From CAYMZZ01 sp044463125 (lineage in GTDB: Bacteria; Bacteroidota; Bacteroidia; Chitinophagales; Chitinophagaceae): a stretch of DNA of 64,000 nt. The stretch spans positions 1-64,000 of the forward strand of contig JBIQMS010000010.1 of NCBI GenBank assembly GCA_044463125.1. The letters run 5' to 3'. Below the pieces are notes generated by a model. That model did not search any database and was not told the origin of the DNA. It saw only the letters and a list, made by a program, of their open reading frames with translations. Position 1 is the first letter of the stretch. Each line of letters begins with the position of its first letter. Shown piece by piece: positions 48,961-56,650 of the stretch. A program made the position numbers and the translations under genes.

Positions 48961-49074
48961 TTATGCTTTTTTAGAAGCGCTTGCAGTAGTCTTTTTCTTC
49001 TTGGCAGGGCGTGTCTTACCAAATGAACCTTTAAAGCGTTTGCCTTTTGCCGTCTTTTTATCACCTCTTCCCAT
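48961..49074 (-). CDS. 30S ribosomal protein bTHX
   Basis: 37 codons. It begins MGRGDKKTAKGKRFKGSFGK, closely matching the Thermus Thx / Bacteroidota bTHX start (MGKGD..T..GK...G..G), and continues with a TRP and a Lys-rich, Ala/Ser tail. It is a small basic protein buried in the head of the 30S subunit. Too short for most gene finders. It lies 98 bp behind hup on the same strand, after the hup terminator. The stretch 48839-48960 shows no further gene. Confidence 0.88.
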   Translation of the reverse strand: MGRGDKKTAKGKRFKGSFGKTRPAKKKKTTASASKKA

Positions 49075-49117
49075 AGTAGTGTGTATTTAATTAAAGCGTA
49101 AAAATAAACTATTTCAA

Positions 49118-49153
49118 GAAAAAAGCTCCGGTACCTGGAAGCACTGGAGCTTT
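49118..49153 (-). terminator. Rho-independent terminator of hup
   Basis: On the minus strand AAAGCTCCAGT pairs with ACCGGAGCTTT (one G-U pair), followed by T-run CTTTTTTCTT-type sequence. It separates hup from the bTHX gene. Confidence 0.8.
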
Positions 49154-49172
49154 ATAGTAATCAAATTGCCTG

Positions 49173-49442
49173 TTAGAGCTTTGCAGCCAGCTCTTTACCA
49201 GCCTTGAAGCGGGCAACTTTGCGGGCTTTGATCTTAATAACTTCGTTGGTGCGTGGGTTACGGCCATTGCGGGCTTTCCTTTTGGAAACGGAAAATGTGC
49301 CAAAACCAACCAGGGTCACTTTGCCACCAGATTTCAGGGTTTTGGTAACGGCATCAATAAAAGAATCCAGCGCTTCATTGGCCTGTGTCTTCGTGATACC
49401 GGCATCTTCCGAAAGCTTCGCAATTAATTCAGCTTTGTTCAT
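49173..49442 (-). CDS. hup: HU family DNA-binding protein
   Basis: 89 residues: MNKAELIAKLSEDAGITKTQANEALDSFIDAV, GKVTLVGFGTFSVSKRKARNGRNPRTNEVIKI with the DNA-bending RNP arm tip, and AKKVARFKAGKEL-type end. A histone-like nucleoid protein of normal length. Followed by its own terminator. Confidence 0.96.
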   Translation of the reverse strand: MNKAELIAKLSEDAGITKTQANEALDSFIDAVTKTLKSGGKVTLVGFGTFSVSKRKARNGRNPRTNEVIKIKARKVARFKAGKELAAKL

Positions 49443-49571
49443 AATATGATTTTTTGATGTTTTTTAACGGCGACAAATTTAGTCGCTTTTCCTATAGGAC
49501 AGCCATAAATTTTTCATGAATTTCCGAGAGAAAATGCGCTGAAACCCGCTACAGGCATCACTTGTACACAA

Positions 49572-49877
49572 TCAATCCACAACCTGCAACACCGAACGGA
49601 AAGCTATAACCTTATCGCCCCAGCTACTCAGCGATTTGGCACGCAGGCTTTCCGCGTGTTCGCGGATGTACTTGTTGTAGAGTGCCTTACTTTGCGCGTG
49701 ATATTGCACGGCATAGGTGTAGCCATCGCTATTGTCCACTTCAATCATCTGCAGAATTGTGGCATGCGTAAAGCAACCCGTGCCTATCACTTCAGGTATA
49801 TGTTCCGATTGCATCCAATGCAGCCATGCATCGGCAATGCGGAGATCCACCTTGGTGGTTACGTTGTAAATGATCAA
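49572..49877 (-). CDS. DUF4286 family protein
   Basis: 101 residues from TTG 49877 (MIIYNVTTKVDLRIADAWLHWMQSEHIPEVIGTGCF). This is the whole DUF4286 domain, a small ferredoxin-like fold of unknown function. The frame runs on to 50051, but a perfect -7 element TAACTTTG at 49902-49895 on the minus strand, 18 bp before the TTG, shows that the upstream codons are not translated. It follows xth, separated by about 125 bp. Confidence 0.8.
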   Translation of the reverse strand: MIIYNVTTKVDLRIADAWLHWMQSEHIPEVIGTGCFTHATILQMIEVDNSDGYTYAVQYHAQSKALYNKYIREHAESLRAKSLSSWGDKVIAFRSVLQVVD

Positions 49878-49894
49878 TGCTTCTGATTTGCCCG

Positions 49895-49902
49895 CAAAGT
49901 TA
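49895..49902 (-). promoter_or_regulatory. -7 element of the DUF4286 gene
   Basis: TAACTTTG, full match to TAnnTTTG, decides the start at 49877 with a leader of about 12 nt. Confidence 0.6.
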
Positions 49903-50002
49903 CAGGTAATGTTTTTGTTTAATCCAGGATAATCTTTTTGATGCGCTGGTAAAGAAATGAGATTACCAGGAGCGAAATTTGGTCTTAACAACATCAAGTC
50001 CC

Positions 50003-50788
50003 TCATTTCTTCTTCCCCGCACTCCATTTCAACTCCAGGTATACCGGGCAATGATCGCTGTGTTTAATGTCGGGGTATATCTCGGCATCCACTACCTGTT
50101 TTTTAAGCGGATCCGTCACATTTATATAATCGATACGCCAGCCCTTATTTTGCAAACGCACCGAAGGGAAGCGCTGACTCCACCAGCTATAGCGATGCGG
50201 TTCGGGATGAAACTGCCGGAAGGTATCGATCCAGCCACTTTCCAGAAATTTGGTCATCCATTCCCGCTCTTCCGGCAAAAAGCCACTGCTTTTTTTGTTG
50301 CCTTTGGGATCATGAATGTCTATTTCCTGATGGGCGATATTGTAGTCGCCACAGAGTACCAGTTTGGGATGTTTCTTCCGGAGTTGTTCCAGGTAAGCGA
50401 ACAATTCATCGAGCCAAACGTATTTGTAAGCCTGGCGCTCCTCACCACTGGTGCCGGAAGGAAAATAAGCGTTGATGACGCGGGTATCACCAAAATCCAG
50501 TTGAATCACACGGCCCTCATCATCGCTGATTTTATGCCCCGTGCCATATTCCACATGATCGGGTAACACACGCGTGAGGACGGCCACTCCGCTATACCCT
50601 TTTTTTTGTGCGCTGAACCAGTAATCGTGATAACCCAGATCATTAAACAGAGCATGATCCACATTAGCTTTTTCGGCCTTGGTTTCCTGCAAACAAATTA
50701 CGTCGGCGGGATTTGTTTTCAACCAATCCACAAAGCCTTTATTGATGGCGGCCCGGATACCGTTTACGTTGTAACTGATGATGCGCAT
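50003..50788 (-). CDS. xth: Exodeoxyribonuclease III
   Basis: 261 residues: MRIISYNVNGIRAAINKGFVDWLK, ICLQETKAE (metal Glu), INAYFPSGTS, LCGDYNIAHQEIDIHDPK and NVTDPLKKQVVDAEIYPDIKHSDHCPVYLEL (catalytic Asp-His). AP endonuclease / 3'-5' exonuclease of the Mg-dependent EEP superfamily, acting in base-excision repair. Normal length, transcribed alone. Confidence 0.96.
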   Translation of the reverse strand: MRIISYNVNGIRAAINKGFVDWLKTNPADVICLQETKAEKANVDHALFNDLGYHDYWFSAQKKGYSGVAVLTRVLPDHVEYGTGHKISDDEGRVIQLDFGDTRVINAYFPSGTSGEERQAYKYVWLDELFAYLEQLRKKHPKLVLCGDYNIAHQEIDIHDPKGNKKSSGFLPEEREWMTKFLESGWIDTFRQFHPEPHRYSWWSQRFPSVRLQNKGWRIDYINVTDPLKKQVVDAEIYPDIKHSDHCPVYLELKWSAGKKK

Positions 50789-50917
50789 GACAGCAAAACT
50801 TTGCTGCCGAAAGTAGGGAGTTTTTTTTCTTTATTCAAATTCAGAAGCAAAGCGTTCAGGGCTATTCCTTTAAAAACCTTATAATCCCTTAATTTTAACG
50901 ATTCCAAACAGGCAGGT

Positions 50918-51649
50918 ATGAAACAATCAGAAAAAATTATTCCCGGAAAGGAGCAGGTTTATCTCGATGGGCCCAAGAGCCGCGGCTATGAACTGGCTTT
51001 TGCATTTCGTGTGTTCAAACAATTTATCAAGGGTTTTCGGAGCCTCCACTTTATAGGACCCTGTATTACTGTATTTGGCTCGGCCAGGTTTAAAGATGAT
51101 AACCCTTATTACCTGCAGGCCGTGGAATTCGGAAAACGCATTGCCGAGATGGGTTTTACCACCATGACGGGTGGCGGTCCCGGCATCATGGAAGCCGCTA
51201 ATAAGGGTGCCTATGAAAACGGCGGGCTTTCGGTTGGCTGCAATATTCAGTTGCCCTTTGAGCAACACCTCAACCCCTACGTGCACAAAGCCGTCACCTT
51301 CGAGCACTTTTTTGTGCGCAAGGTGTTGCTGGTAAAATATTCCTATGCCTTCATCATCATGCCCGGTGGTTTTGGTACCATGGATGAATTTTTCGAAACC
51401 CTGACCCTGGTACAAACCAAATCGCTGACGCAGTTTCCTATCGTATTGTTTGGAAAAGAATATTACCGCGAGCTGATGGAAGCCATGAACGATATGGCCG
51501 AGCGGGGAACCATTTCGAAAGAAGATATGAACCTGGTACTGTTTACCGACGATCATACCGAAGCGATGGAACACATCAAGCAATATATCACCAGCAATTA
51601 TAAAGTGCGTCCAAGGAAAAAGCTTTGGTGGTTATTCGAAAAGAAATGA
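50918..51649 (+). CDS. LOG family protein (Rossmann-fold, nucleoside monophosphate phosphoribohydrolase type)
   Basis: 243 residues. ITVFGSARFKDDNPYYLQA, MTGGGPGIMEAANKGAYENGG and IMPGGFGTMDEFFETLTLVQT (the PGGxGT motif) define the LOG/TIGR00730 family. Many members release the base from AMP or cytokinin-type nucleotides; some are lysine-decarboxylase-annotated in error. First gene of a loose plus-strand run with SemiSWEET and HAD genes. Confidence 0.92.
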   Translation: MKQSEKIIPGKEQVYLDGPKSRGYELAFAFRVFKQFIKGFRSLHFIGPCITVFGSARFKDDNPYYLQAVEFGKRIAEMGFTTMTGGGPGIMEAANKGAYENGGLSVGCNIQLPFEQHLNPYVHKAVTFEHFFVRKVLLVKYSYAFIIMPGGFGTMDEFFETLTLVQTKSLTQFPIVLFGKEYYRELMEAMNDMAERGTISKEDMNLVLFTDDHTEAMEHIKQYITSNYKVRPRKKLWWLFEKK

Positions 51650-51721
51650 GGACCTGGCCCCACACGGGGATCAAAGAATACTATTTGGATTTTCTATCTT
51701 TAGAAAAATAAACCCAACCGC

Positions 51722-51976
51722 ATGGAAGGCGTGGAGATCCTGGGTACGGTGGCAGGTGCCATTACTACCCTCACTTTTTTGCCACAAGTCATCAAAACCT
51801 CGCGCGACCGATCTGCCAAAGATGTATCGCTTCTGATGTTTGTGATTGCCGTGGTCAACGAAATCCTCTGGATCATCTATGGCTTTATGCGCAACGACTG
51901 GATTATCATCCTCACCAACGCGATCCTGATGACAATGGCGCTGACGATGATTTATTTCAAATTCCGATTCAAATAA
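51722..51976 (+). CDS. SemiSWEET sugar transporter
   Basis: 84 residues forming three transmembrane helices: EILGTVAGAITTLTFLPQVIKTSRDRSAKDVSLLMF (with the PQ of the PQ-loop), NEILWIIYGFMRNDWIIILTN. A dimer of this triple-helix bundle carries sugars. Two bases separate it from the HAD gene, so the two are probably co-translated. Confidence 0.93.
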   Translation: MEGVEILGTVAGAITTLTFLPQVIKTSRDRSAKDVSLLMFVIAVVNEILWIIYGFMRNDWIIILTNAILMTMALTMIYFKFRFK

Positions 51977-51978
51977 CT

Positions 51979-52593
51979 ATGTCGCAATTCAATACTATTA
52001 TTTTCGACCTGGGCGGTGTGCTGATCGACTGGAATCCGCAGTACGTGTTCGACGAAACCTATTTTGATTCGTTGGATAAGCGCGATTATTTTTTCAGCCA
52101 TATCTGTACCAGCGACTGGAACGAGGAACAGGATGCCGGTCGATCTATTGTAACAGCTACCCAATTGCTGATAGCCGAGCACCCGGAATGGGAAGCGGCT
52201 ATCCGTGATTTTTATGGACGCTGGACGGATATGTTGGGCGGGCCCATCGAAGGCACGGTTGATATATTCCGCGAAATAAAAGACAAGGCGCAACACAGAA
52301 CCTATGCTTTGACCAACTGGCAGGCCAATCTGTTTGATATCGCACTGGTGCGCTACGACTTTTTGCACTGGTTCGATGGACGCGTGGTAAGTGGCGAAGA
52401 GAAAACCAGAAAACCTTTTCCGGATTTCTATAAGCGTTTATTGCATCGCTATAGCGTGGCACCCAGTGAAGCACTGTTTATCGACGATAACCTGCGCAAT
52501 GTAAAAGCCGCGGAAGAGCTGGGAATAGCGAGTATTCATTTTCAATCGCCGGAGCAATTAAGAGCAGAACTCCAGGACCGAAAGATATTGTGA
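51979..52593 (+). CDS. HAD-family hydrolase (YihX-like phosphatase)
   Basis: 204 residues. Motif I IIFDLGGVLIDWNP, motif II ALTNWQ, motif III K in EEKTRKPFPDFYKRLL, motif IV ALFIDDNLRNVKAAEELGI. Cap of the YihX/epoxide-hydrolase-N type. Likely a sugar-phosphate or nucleotide phosphatase; linkage to the SemiSWEET gene suggests sugar phosphate (inference). Confidence 0.93.
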   Translation: MSQFNTIIFDLGGVLIDWNPQYVFDETYFDSLDKRDYFFSHICTSDWNEEQDAGRSIVTATQLLIAEHPEWEAAIRDFYGRWTDMLGGPIEGTVDIFREIKDKAQHRTYALTNWQANLFDIALVRYDFLHWFDGRVVSGEEKTRKPFPDFYKRLLHRYSVAPSEALFIDDNLRNVKAAEELGIASIHFQSPEQLRAELQDRKIL

Positions 52594-52606
52594 GCCACTG
52601 ACCGGT

Positions 52607-53293
52607 TTAACCCGGCATCCTTTTCCTGAATTCAGCCCAATAGGTATCACTCACCGGCAGGTATTGTCCGCGTATCACCACGCGCTTGCGTTCCACTGCT
52701 TCAATATGGCGCATGGAGATCAGGTAAGATTTATGGATGCGCAAAAATTCGTCGCCAGGCAATGCTTCTTCAAAACTCCGCAGGCTTTGCAGGGTCATCG
52801 TTTTGGTATCCCCATGATGAATGGCCACATAATCCCGCAAACTTTCCAGGTAATAAATATCCTGCAGGTTAATTTTCAGGATCCGGTATTCGGATTTTAC
52901 AAAAATGTATTCTTTTGGCTTGGGGCTTTCTGTAATCGTGGCGCCAATCCGCTCACGGGCTTTTTGCACCGCCGCCAGGAATCTTTCTTTGGAAAACGGC
53001 TTTAGGAGATAATCCACCACATCCAGATCAAATGCCTGCAGGGCATATTCATCATACGCGGTGGTAAGGATCACTTTGCATTTCCCATTCAGAATTTTCA
53101 TGAACTGAATCCCCGACAGTTCTGGCATCTGGATGTCGAGAAAAACAAGGTCTGCTTTTCCTTCCTGTGCCAGGTGCAGGGCCGTGAATACATCCGTTCC
53201 GGCTGATACGATTTCCAGGTCAGGCACCGACGCCGCATACTCGGTGAGCAGCTGCACGGCAAGGGGTTCATCGTCTATTATCAGGCAGGTCAT
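52607..53293 (-). CDS. LytTR-family response regulator
   Basis: 228 residues. Receiver with DDEPLA, Asp53 (LVFLDIQMPELSG), TAYDEYAL and K at LKPFSKERF; then a LytTR DNA-binding domain (FVKSEYRILKINLQDIYYLESLRDYVAI, FLRIHKSYLISMRHIEAV). Its gene abuts the kinase gene with no gap, so both form one transcript. Confidence 0.95.
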   Translation of the reverse strand: MTCLIIDDEPLAVQLLTEYAASVPDLEIVSAGTDVFTALHLAQEGKADLVFLDIQMPELSGIQFMKILNGKCKVILTTAYDEYALQAFDLDVVDYLLKPFSKERFLAAVQKARERIGATITESPKPKEYIFVKSEYRILKINLQDIYYLESLRDYVAIHHGDTKTMTLQSLRSFEEALPGDEFLRIHKSYLISMRHIEAVERKRVVIRGQYLPVSDTYWAEFRKRMPG

Positions 53294-54346
53294 TCAGGAG
53301 TTTTGATGTGAATGTTTTGGAAATTGGGACTCTCCGGTTCTGATTTCCAGCTTTGCGGAATAGGTATTGTCGCCTATGTCTATTTTCAGCTGATGGGTAC
53401 CCGGGAAAAGCAATTGCAGCCTTCGGCGAAGGTTCTCGATGCCGATACCGCCGGCACTGTCTTTTTGCTGTCGGCCTATCGCGTTGCTGATTTCAAAGCA
53501 AAACTTTTCATTGTCACCGGCCATGTGGATAGCGAGCGGTTGCTGTTGAAAATCGCCATGTTTGAAGGCATTTTCCACGAAGGGAATCAGCAGGTAGGGC
53601 GGAATCTGCCATTCTTTCCAATTGCCTTCCTGCTTTAAATGAACCTGAACAGGATAGGGAAATCTTAACTGCTGGAGGGAGATGAAGTTTTCGCAATGCG
53701 CCCATTCTTTTTCGAGCTCCACCATTTCATTCTTCTCATACAACATATAGCGCATCAGCTCCGACAACTGCAGCATGGCCTGTGGCGCTTCCTTCGCCTG
53801 CCGGTATACGAGCGAATAAATATTATTGAGAGTGTTGAATAAGAAATGAGGATGGATCTGTGAGCGAAGAAACTGTAATTCGGCTTCACGGTTTTTCTGC
53901 AGCAACTCCTGCTGCCGCTTTTGCTGCATCAGTTGGGCATCGAGCAGGTAAAGCAATGTACCGAGCGTTATATAGATGAGTGCGTAATAAATATTATCGA
54001 GCAGATAATAAATCCACGAAACATTTGGGCGGTAATTGCGTGCCTGAAACAGGAGCGAAGCCAGCCATTCTTCGAGCATATAGCGGGTGAGTACAAAAGC
54101 AAGGATCAGACCCAATACGCCCGGCAGTATCCAGCCATAACGTCGTTGGGGCAGTATCTTTTTCCATACCTGTCTGCAAAGTAGAAAAGTGATCAGGGCA
54201 TAAATGACTTGCGAAATATGAAATGGCGATAGTGCCTGTTTCCAGGTAATGGGTTGGTTGTATTTGACAGCATTGATTAAATCAAGCCCCCAAATCATCA
54301 TAAACAACACAACGATATAGCTGATAATTCGCTGATTGCGACTCAT
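53294..54346 (-). CDS. LytS-type sensor histidine kinase
   Basis: 350 residues. Four transmembrane helices (about 7-28, 44-58, 71-92, 112-135), a coiled linker, then His_kinase domain with LRSQIHPHFLFNTLNNIYSLV (phospho-acceptor His167 in PHFLFN) and an ATPase with PFVENAFKHG and GGIGIENLRRRLQLLF. Standard Bacteroidota LytS/YehU-like partner of the LytTR regulator. The signal is unknown. Confidence 0.94.
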   Translation of the reverse strand: MSRNQRIISYIVVLFMMIWGLDLINAVKYNQPITWKQALSPFHISQVIYALITFLLCRQVWKKILPQRRYGWILPGVLGLILAFVLTRYMLEEWLASLLFQARNYRPNVSWIYYLLDNIYYALIYITLGTLLYLLDAQLMQQKRQQELLQKNREAELQFLRSQIHPHFLFNTLNNIYSLVYRQAKEAPQAMLQLSELMRYMLYEKNEMVELEKEWAHCENFISLQQLRFPYPVQVHLKQEGNWKEWQIPPYLLIPFVENAFKHGDFQQQPLAIHMAGDNEKFCFEISNAIGRQQKDSAGGIGIENLRRRLQLLFPGTHQLKIDIGDNTYSAKLEIRTGESQFPKHSHQNS

Positions 54347-54512
54347 GGCACTAAGTTAATTGCTTCGCTGGGAGGAATCATGGTTTTGTCTGCAAACCGG
54401 TTGCTTTTGTCTGCCTGTGCGGGATCAGGTATTGGCAGACAAGAGAAAGCCACTGGCAGATTTGAGTTTTATCCGCCGCCGGTAAGGGACAATTTTGAGA
54501 AAAATTACCATT

Positions 54513-55391
54513 ATGCGCAACTTAATTATCCTCGTTATTAGCCTGTTCTGTGCTCAGCAGGGCATGGCACAAAATCCTGACTGGAAAAAAATTAAAGAAG
54601 CTAATGCCGACAAAATTTTAATGAGTGGGCCGCGGAAGCCTACCAAAGTTCTGCTTTTGGGCACCTTCCATTTCGCTTATCCTAATCTGGATGGGCATAA
54701 GACGGATTCCGCCAATTTCGTGAATGTATTGTCGCCTCAAAGGCAGAAGGAAATGGCGGAGTTGGCCGAAGTGGTTCGCCGCTTCAAACCTACGCGGATG
54801 TATGTGGAATCATTTCGCCAGGCTTATCATGATTCGCTCTATGGGGCTTATAGAGCAGGGAAATATGACCTTGGTCGAAACGAGATTTTTCAGATCGGCT
54901 ACCGCGTGGCGGGTATGATGAATATGGATAAAGTGTATTGCGTGGATGCTTCCAATTTCATGAGTGAAAATGCACAGCGCTTCGCCTTTATCGATAGTAT
55001 GTGGAATGCACCAAAGTCGAACCGGGAGCGGGATGCATACTGGAGCCGCCTCTATAAGAAGATGTATGATTTGGGCGATTCGTTGAATAAGGAGCTTACG
55101 ATGCTGGAAAACTTTTTATTGATGGCCGAGCCTATCACGCAGCGAAGGATGCATGGGGCTTATATGGTGGGTGGATTCAATACCAAAGACCATAGTGGCC
55201 CCGACGGGCTCTCTATGTGGTGGTATAGCCGCAACCTGCGAATCTTCAACAATATTCTCAATACCAGCCCTGCGGGTGAAGACAGGATTGTTGTTCTTTT
55301 CGGCAATGGGCATGCTCCTATACTTCGGCACTGCTTTGAAGCAAGTCCAGAATTTGAATTGGTGGAATTGAAGGATTTGTTGGAAAAATGA
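54513..55391 (+). CDS. DUF5694 family exported protein
   Basis: 292 residues from ATG 54513, signal peptide ending MAQ. KPTKVLLLGTFHFAYPNLDGH, PTRMYVESFRQAYHDSLYGAY and a C-terminal VVLFGNGHAPILRHCFEAS mark DUF5694, distantly similar to the TraB/ChaN haem- or metalloprotease-like fold (GTFHF and GxGH motifs). Function unknown. A CAATTTTG -7-like element (54490-54497) excludes a start at 54495. Confidence 0.85.
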   Translation: MRNLIILVISLFCAQQGMAQNPDWKKIKEANADKILMSGPRKPTKVLLLGTFHFAYPNLDGHKTDSANFVNVLSPQRQKEMAELAEVVRRFKPTRMYVESFRQAYHDSLYGAYRAGKYDLGRNEIFQIGYRVAGMMNMDKVYCVDASNFMSENAQRFAFIDSMWNAPKSNRERDAYWSRLYKKMYDLGDSLNKELTMLENFLLMAEPITQRRMHGAYMVGGFNTKDHSGPDGLSMWWYSRNLRIFNNILNTSPAGEDRIVVLFGNGHAPILRHCFEASPEFELVELKDLLEK

Positions 55392-55406
55392 TGAGGGCAT
55401 CGAGAA

Positions 55407-55436
55407 GCGTGAGACGTGAGGCGTGAATCGTGAGTG
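55407..55436. repeat. CGTGAGGCGTGAATCGTGAG words
   Basis: GTGAGACGTGAGGCGTGAATCG words follow the DUF5694 stop; related runs occur at 3987-4098 and 56287-56380. Confidence 0.65.
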
Positions 55437-55489
55437 ATAGGTGGGAGGCTTACTGCTTTTCTTTTAGCTTTTGAGTGCCGGATTTTTTT

Positions 55490-55681
55490 GCCGCAATCCC
55501 GCCAAGGCGGGACTACGAATTCGCAACGAGCGCGACGAAAGGTTTATAGAAAAAATAGGTTTCCAGAGTGGAAACAGTTGCTTGGCTGCAACTCCAATAG
55601 CATTTCCTTACTCTAATACTATCGTCGCGATCGTTGCGGATTCGTAGCGTTCGTTGCGGTAAAAATTTCTGCACTATAAAC
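55490..55681 (+). repeat. Dispersed 190-200-bp element, copy 1, left of the RDD gene
   Basis: Outer CGCAACGA-rich arms enclose a core with TTTCCAGAGTGGAAACAGTTGC, then CCAATAGCATTTCCTTACTC and TAATACTATCGTCGCGATCG. A reverse-complement copy lies at 56398-56606, on the other side of the RDD gene. From 55682 to 55801 only TTTAGAGTTTAGGG-type words are seen. Confidence 0.85.
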
Positions 55682-55801
55682 CTTTCTACCTTCAACCTTC
55701 AACCCTAAACTCTAAACTCTAAACCTTCAACCTTAAACTTCCTCAATAAATTATGAAAATCAATTTCTCCGTTATATACTTGTAGTACAAAACAAGTTAA
55801 A

Positions 55802-56290
55802 ATGAAACCTGTACAACAGCCGGAAGAAACCAATCTGTTGGCCGATGATGCGGCCTTATTGTATCAGTACGAAGAAGCCACTATCGGGAAGCGACTACTC
55901 AATTATATTATTGATGTTGTTTTCTGTAACTATGGGCTCACTTTTGCCACCGGCTACCTGGGAGGTATTATCCTTAATGCCGTAAACCCGGAACTACTCT
56001 ACGAGATAGTTTATGAGGAAGGCGCTCCTTACTGGATTTATATTTACGTGATCACCATAAGCACCTGGTTTCTCTACTATACCATTTGCGAGAAAGCATT
56101 TAATGGTCAAACCCTGGGCAAATTATTGACGGGCACCCGCGCCATCCGGGAAGATGGGCAAAGCCTTACATTCCGGGATGCAGCCCTGCGCAGTCTTTCC
56201 AGAGCGGTACCCTTCGAAGCATTGAGCGCCCTTGCCGGCCGTCCCTGGCATGATAGCTGGACGAATACGCGGGTGGTGAATAAGAGATGA
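55802..56290 (+). CDS. RDD family membrane protein
   Basis: 162 residues. YEEATIGKRLLNYIIDVVFC starts the first helix with the R...D pair; a second helix pair follows (WIYIYVITISTWFLYYTICE), then GQTLGKLLTGTRAIREDGQSLTFRDAALRSLSRAVPFEAL, the RDD C-terminal signature. Transport or stress roles are known for some members. The gene is alone between inverted copies of a dispersed element. Confidence 0.9.
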   Translation: MKPVQQPEETNLLADDAALLYQYEEATIGKRLLNYIIDVVFCNYGLTFATGYLGGIILNAVNPELLYEIVYEEGAPYWIYIYVITISTWFLYYTICEKAFNGQTLGKLLTGTRAIREDGQSLTFRDAALRSLSRAVPFEALSALAGRPWHDSWTNTRVVNKR

Positions 56291-56380
56291 TCGTGAGGCG
56301 TGAGGCGTGAGTGATGGATCGTGAATCGTGAGTCGTGAGTCGTGAGTGATGGATCGTGAATCGTGAGTCGTGAGGGGTGA
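56287..56380. repeat. GTGAATCGTGAGTCGTGAG word run
   Basis: About nine units of GTGAATCGTGAG / GTGAGTCGTGAG follow the RDD stop at once. No coding content. Confidence 0.75.
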
Positions 56381-56397
56381 GTCTTATTGTTTTTCAG

Positions 56398-56606
56398 GAT
56401 GCTTGTGAGTGCCGGATTTTTTTTACCGCAACGAACGCAAAGAATTCGCAACGATCGCAACGATAGTATTAGAGTAAGGAAATACTATTGGAATTGCAGG
56501 CAAGCAACTGTTTCCATTCACGAAACCTATTAATTCTTTAATACTATCGTCGCGAACTTCGCGGATTCGTAGCGTTCTTTGCGTTAGAACTTTCAGCACT
56601 ATAATC
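56398..56606 (-). repeat. Dispersed 190-200-bp element, copy 2 (inverted), right of the RDD gene
   Basis: The reverse complement carries GGAAACAGTTGCTTGCCTGC, CCAATAGTATTTCCTTACTC and TAATACTATCGTTGCGATCG, matching copy 1 over at least 120 bp with scattered differences. Both copies also share GTGCCGGATTTTTTT beside them. From 56607 to 56650 only TTTAAACCTTAAAC words follow. Confidence 0.85.
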
Positions 56607-56650
56607 ACATTTTGCTATAAACTCTAAACTTTAAACCTTAAACTTTCAAC

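Noticed and set aside
48863..49090. Plus-strand frame between pdxH and hup
   Set aside because: It is antisense to the bTHX gene and has no protein-like features.
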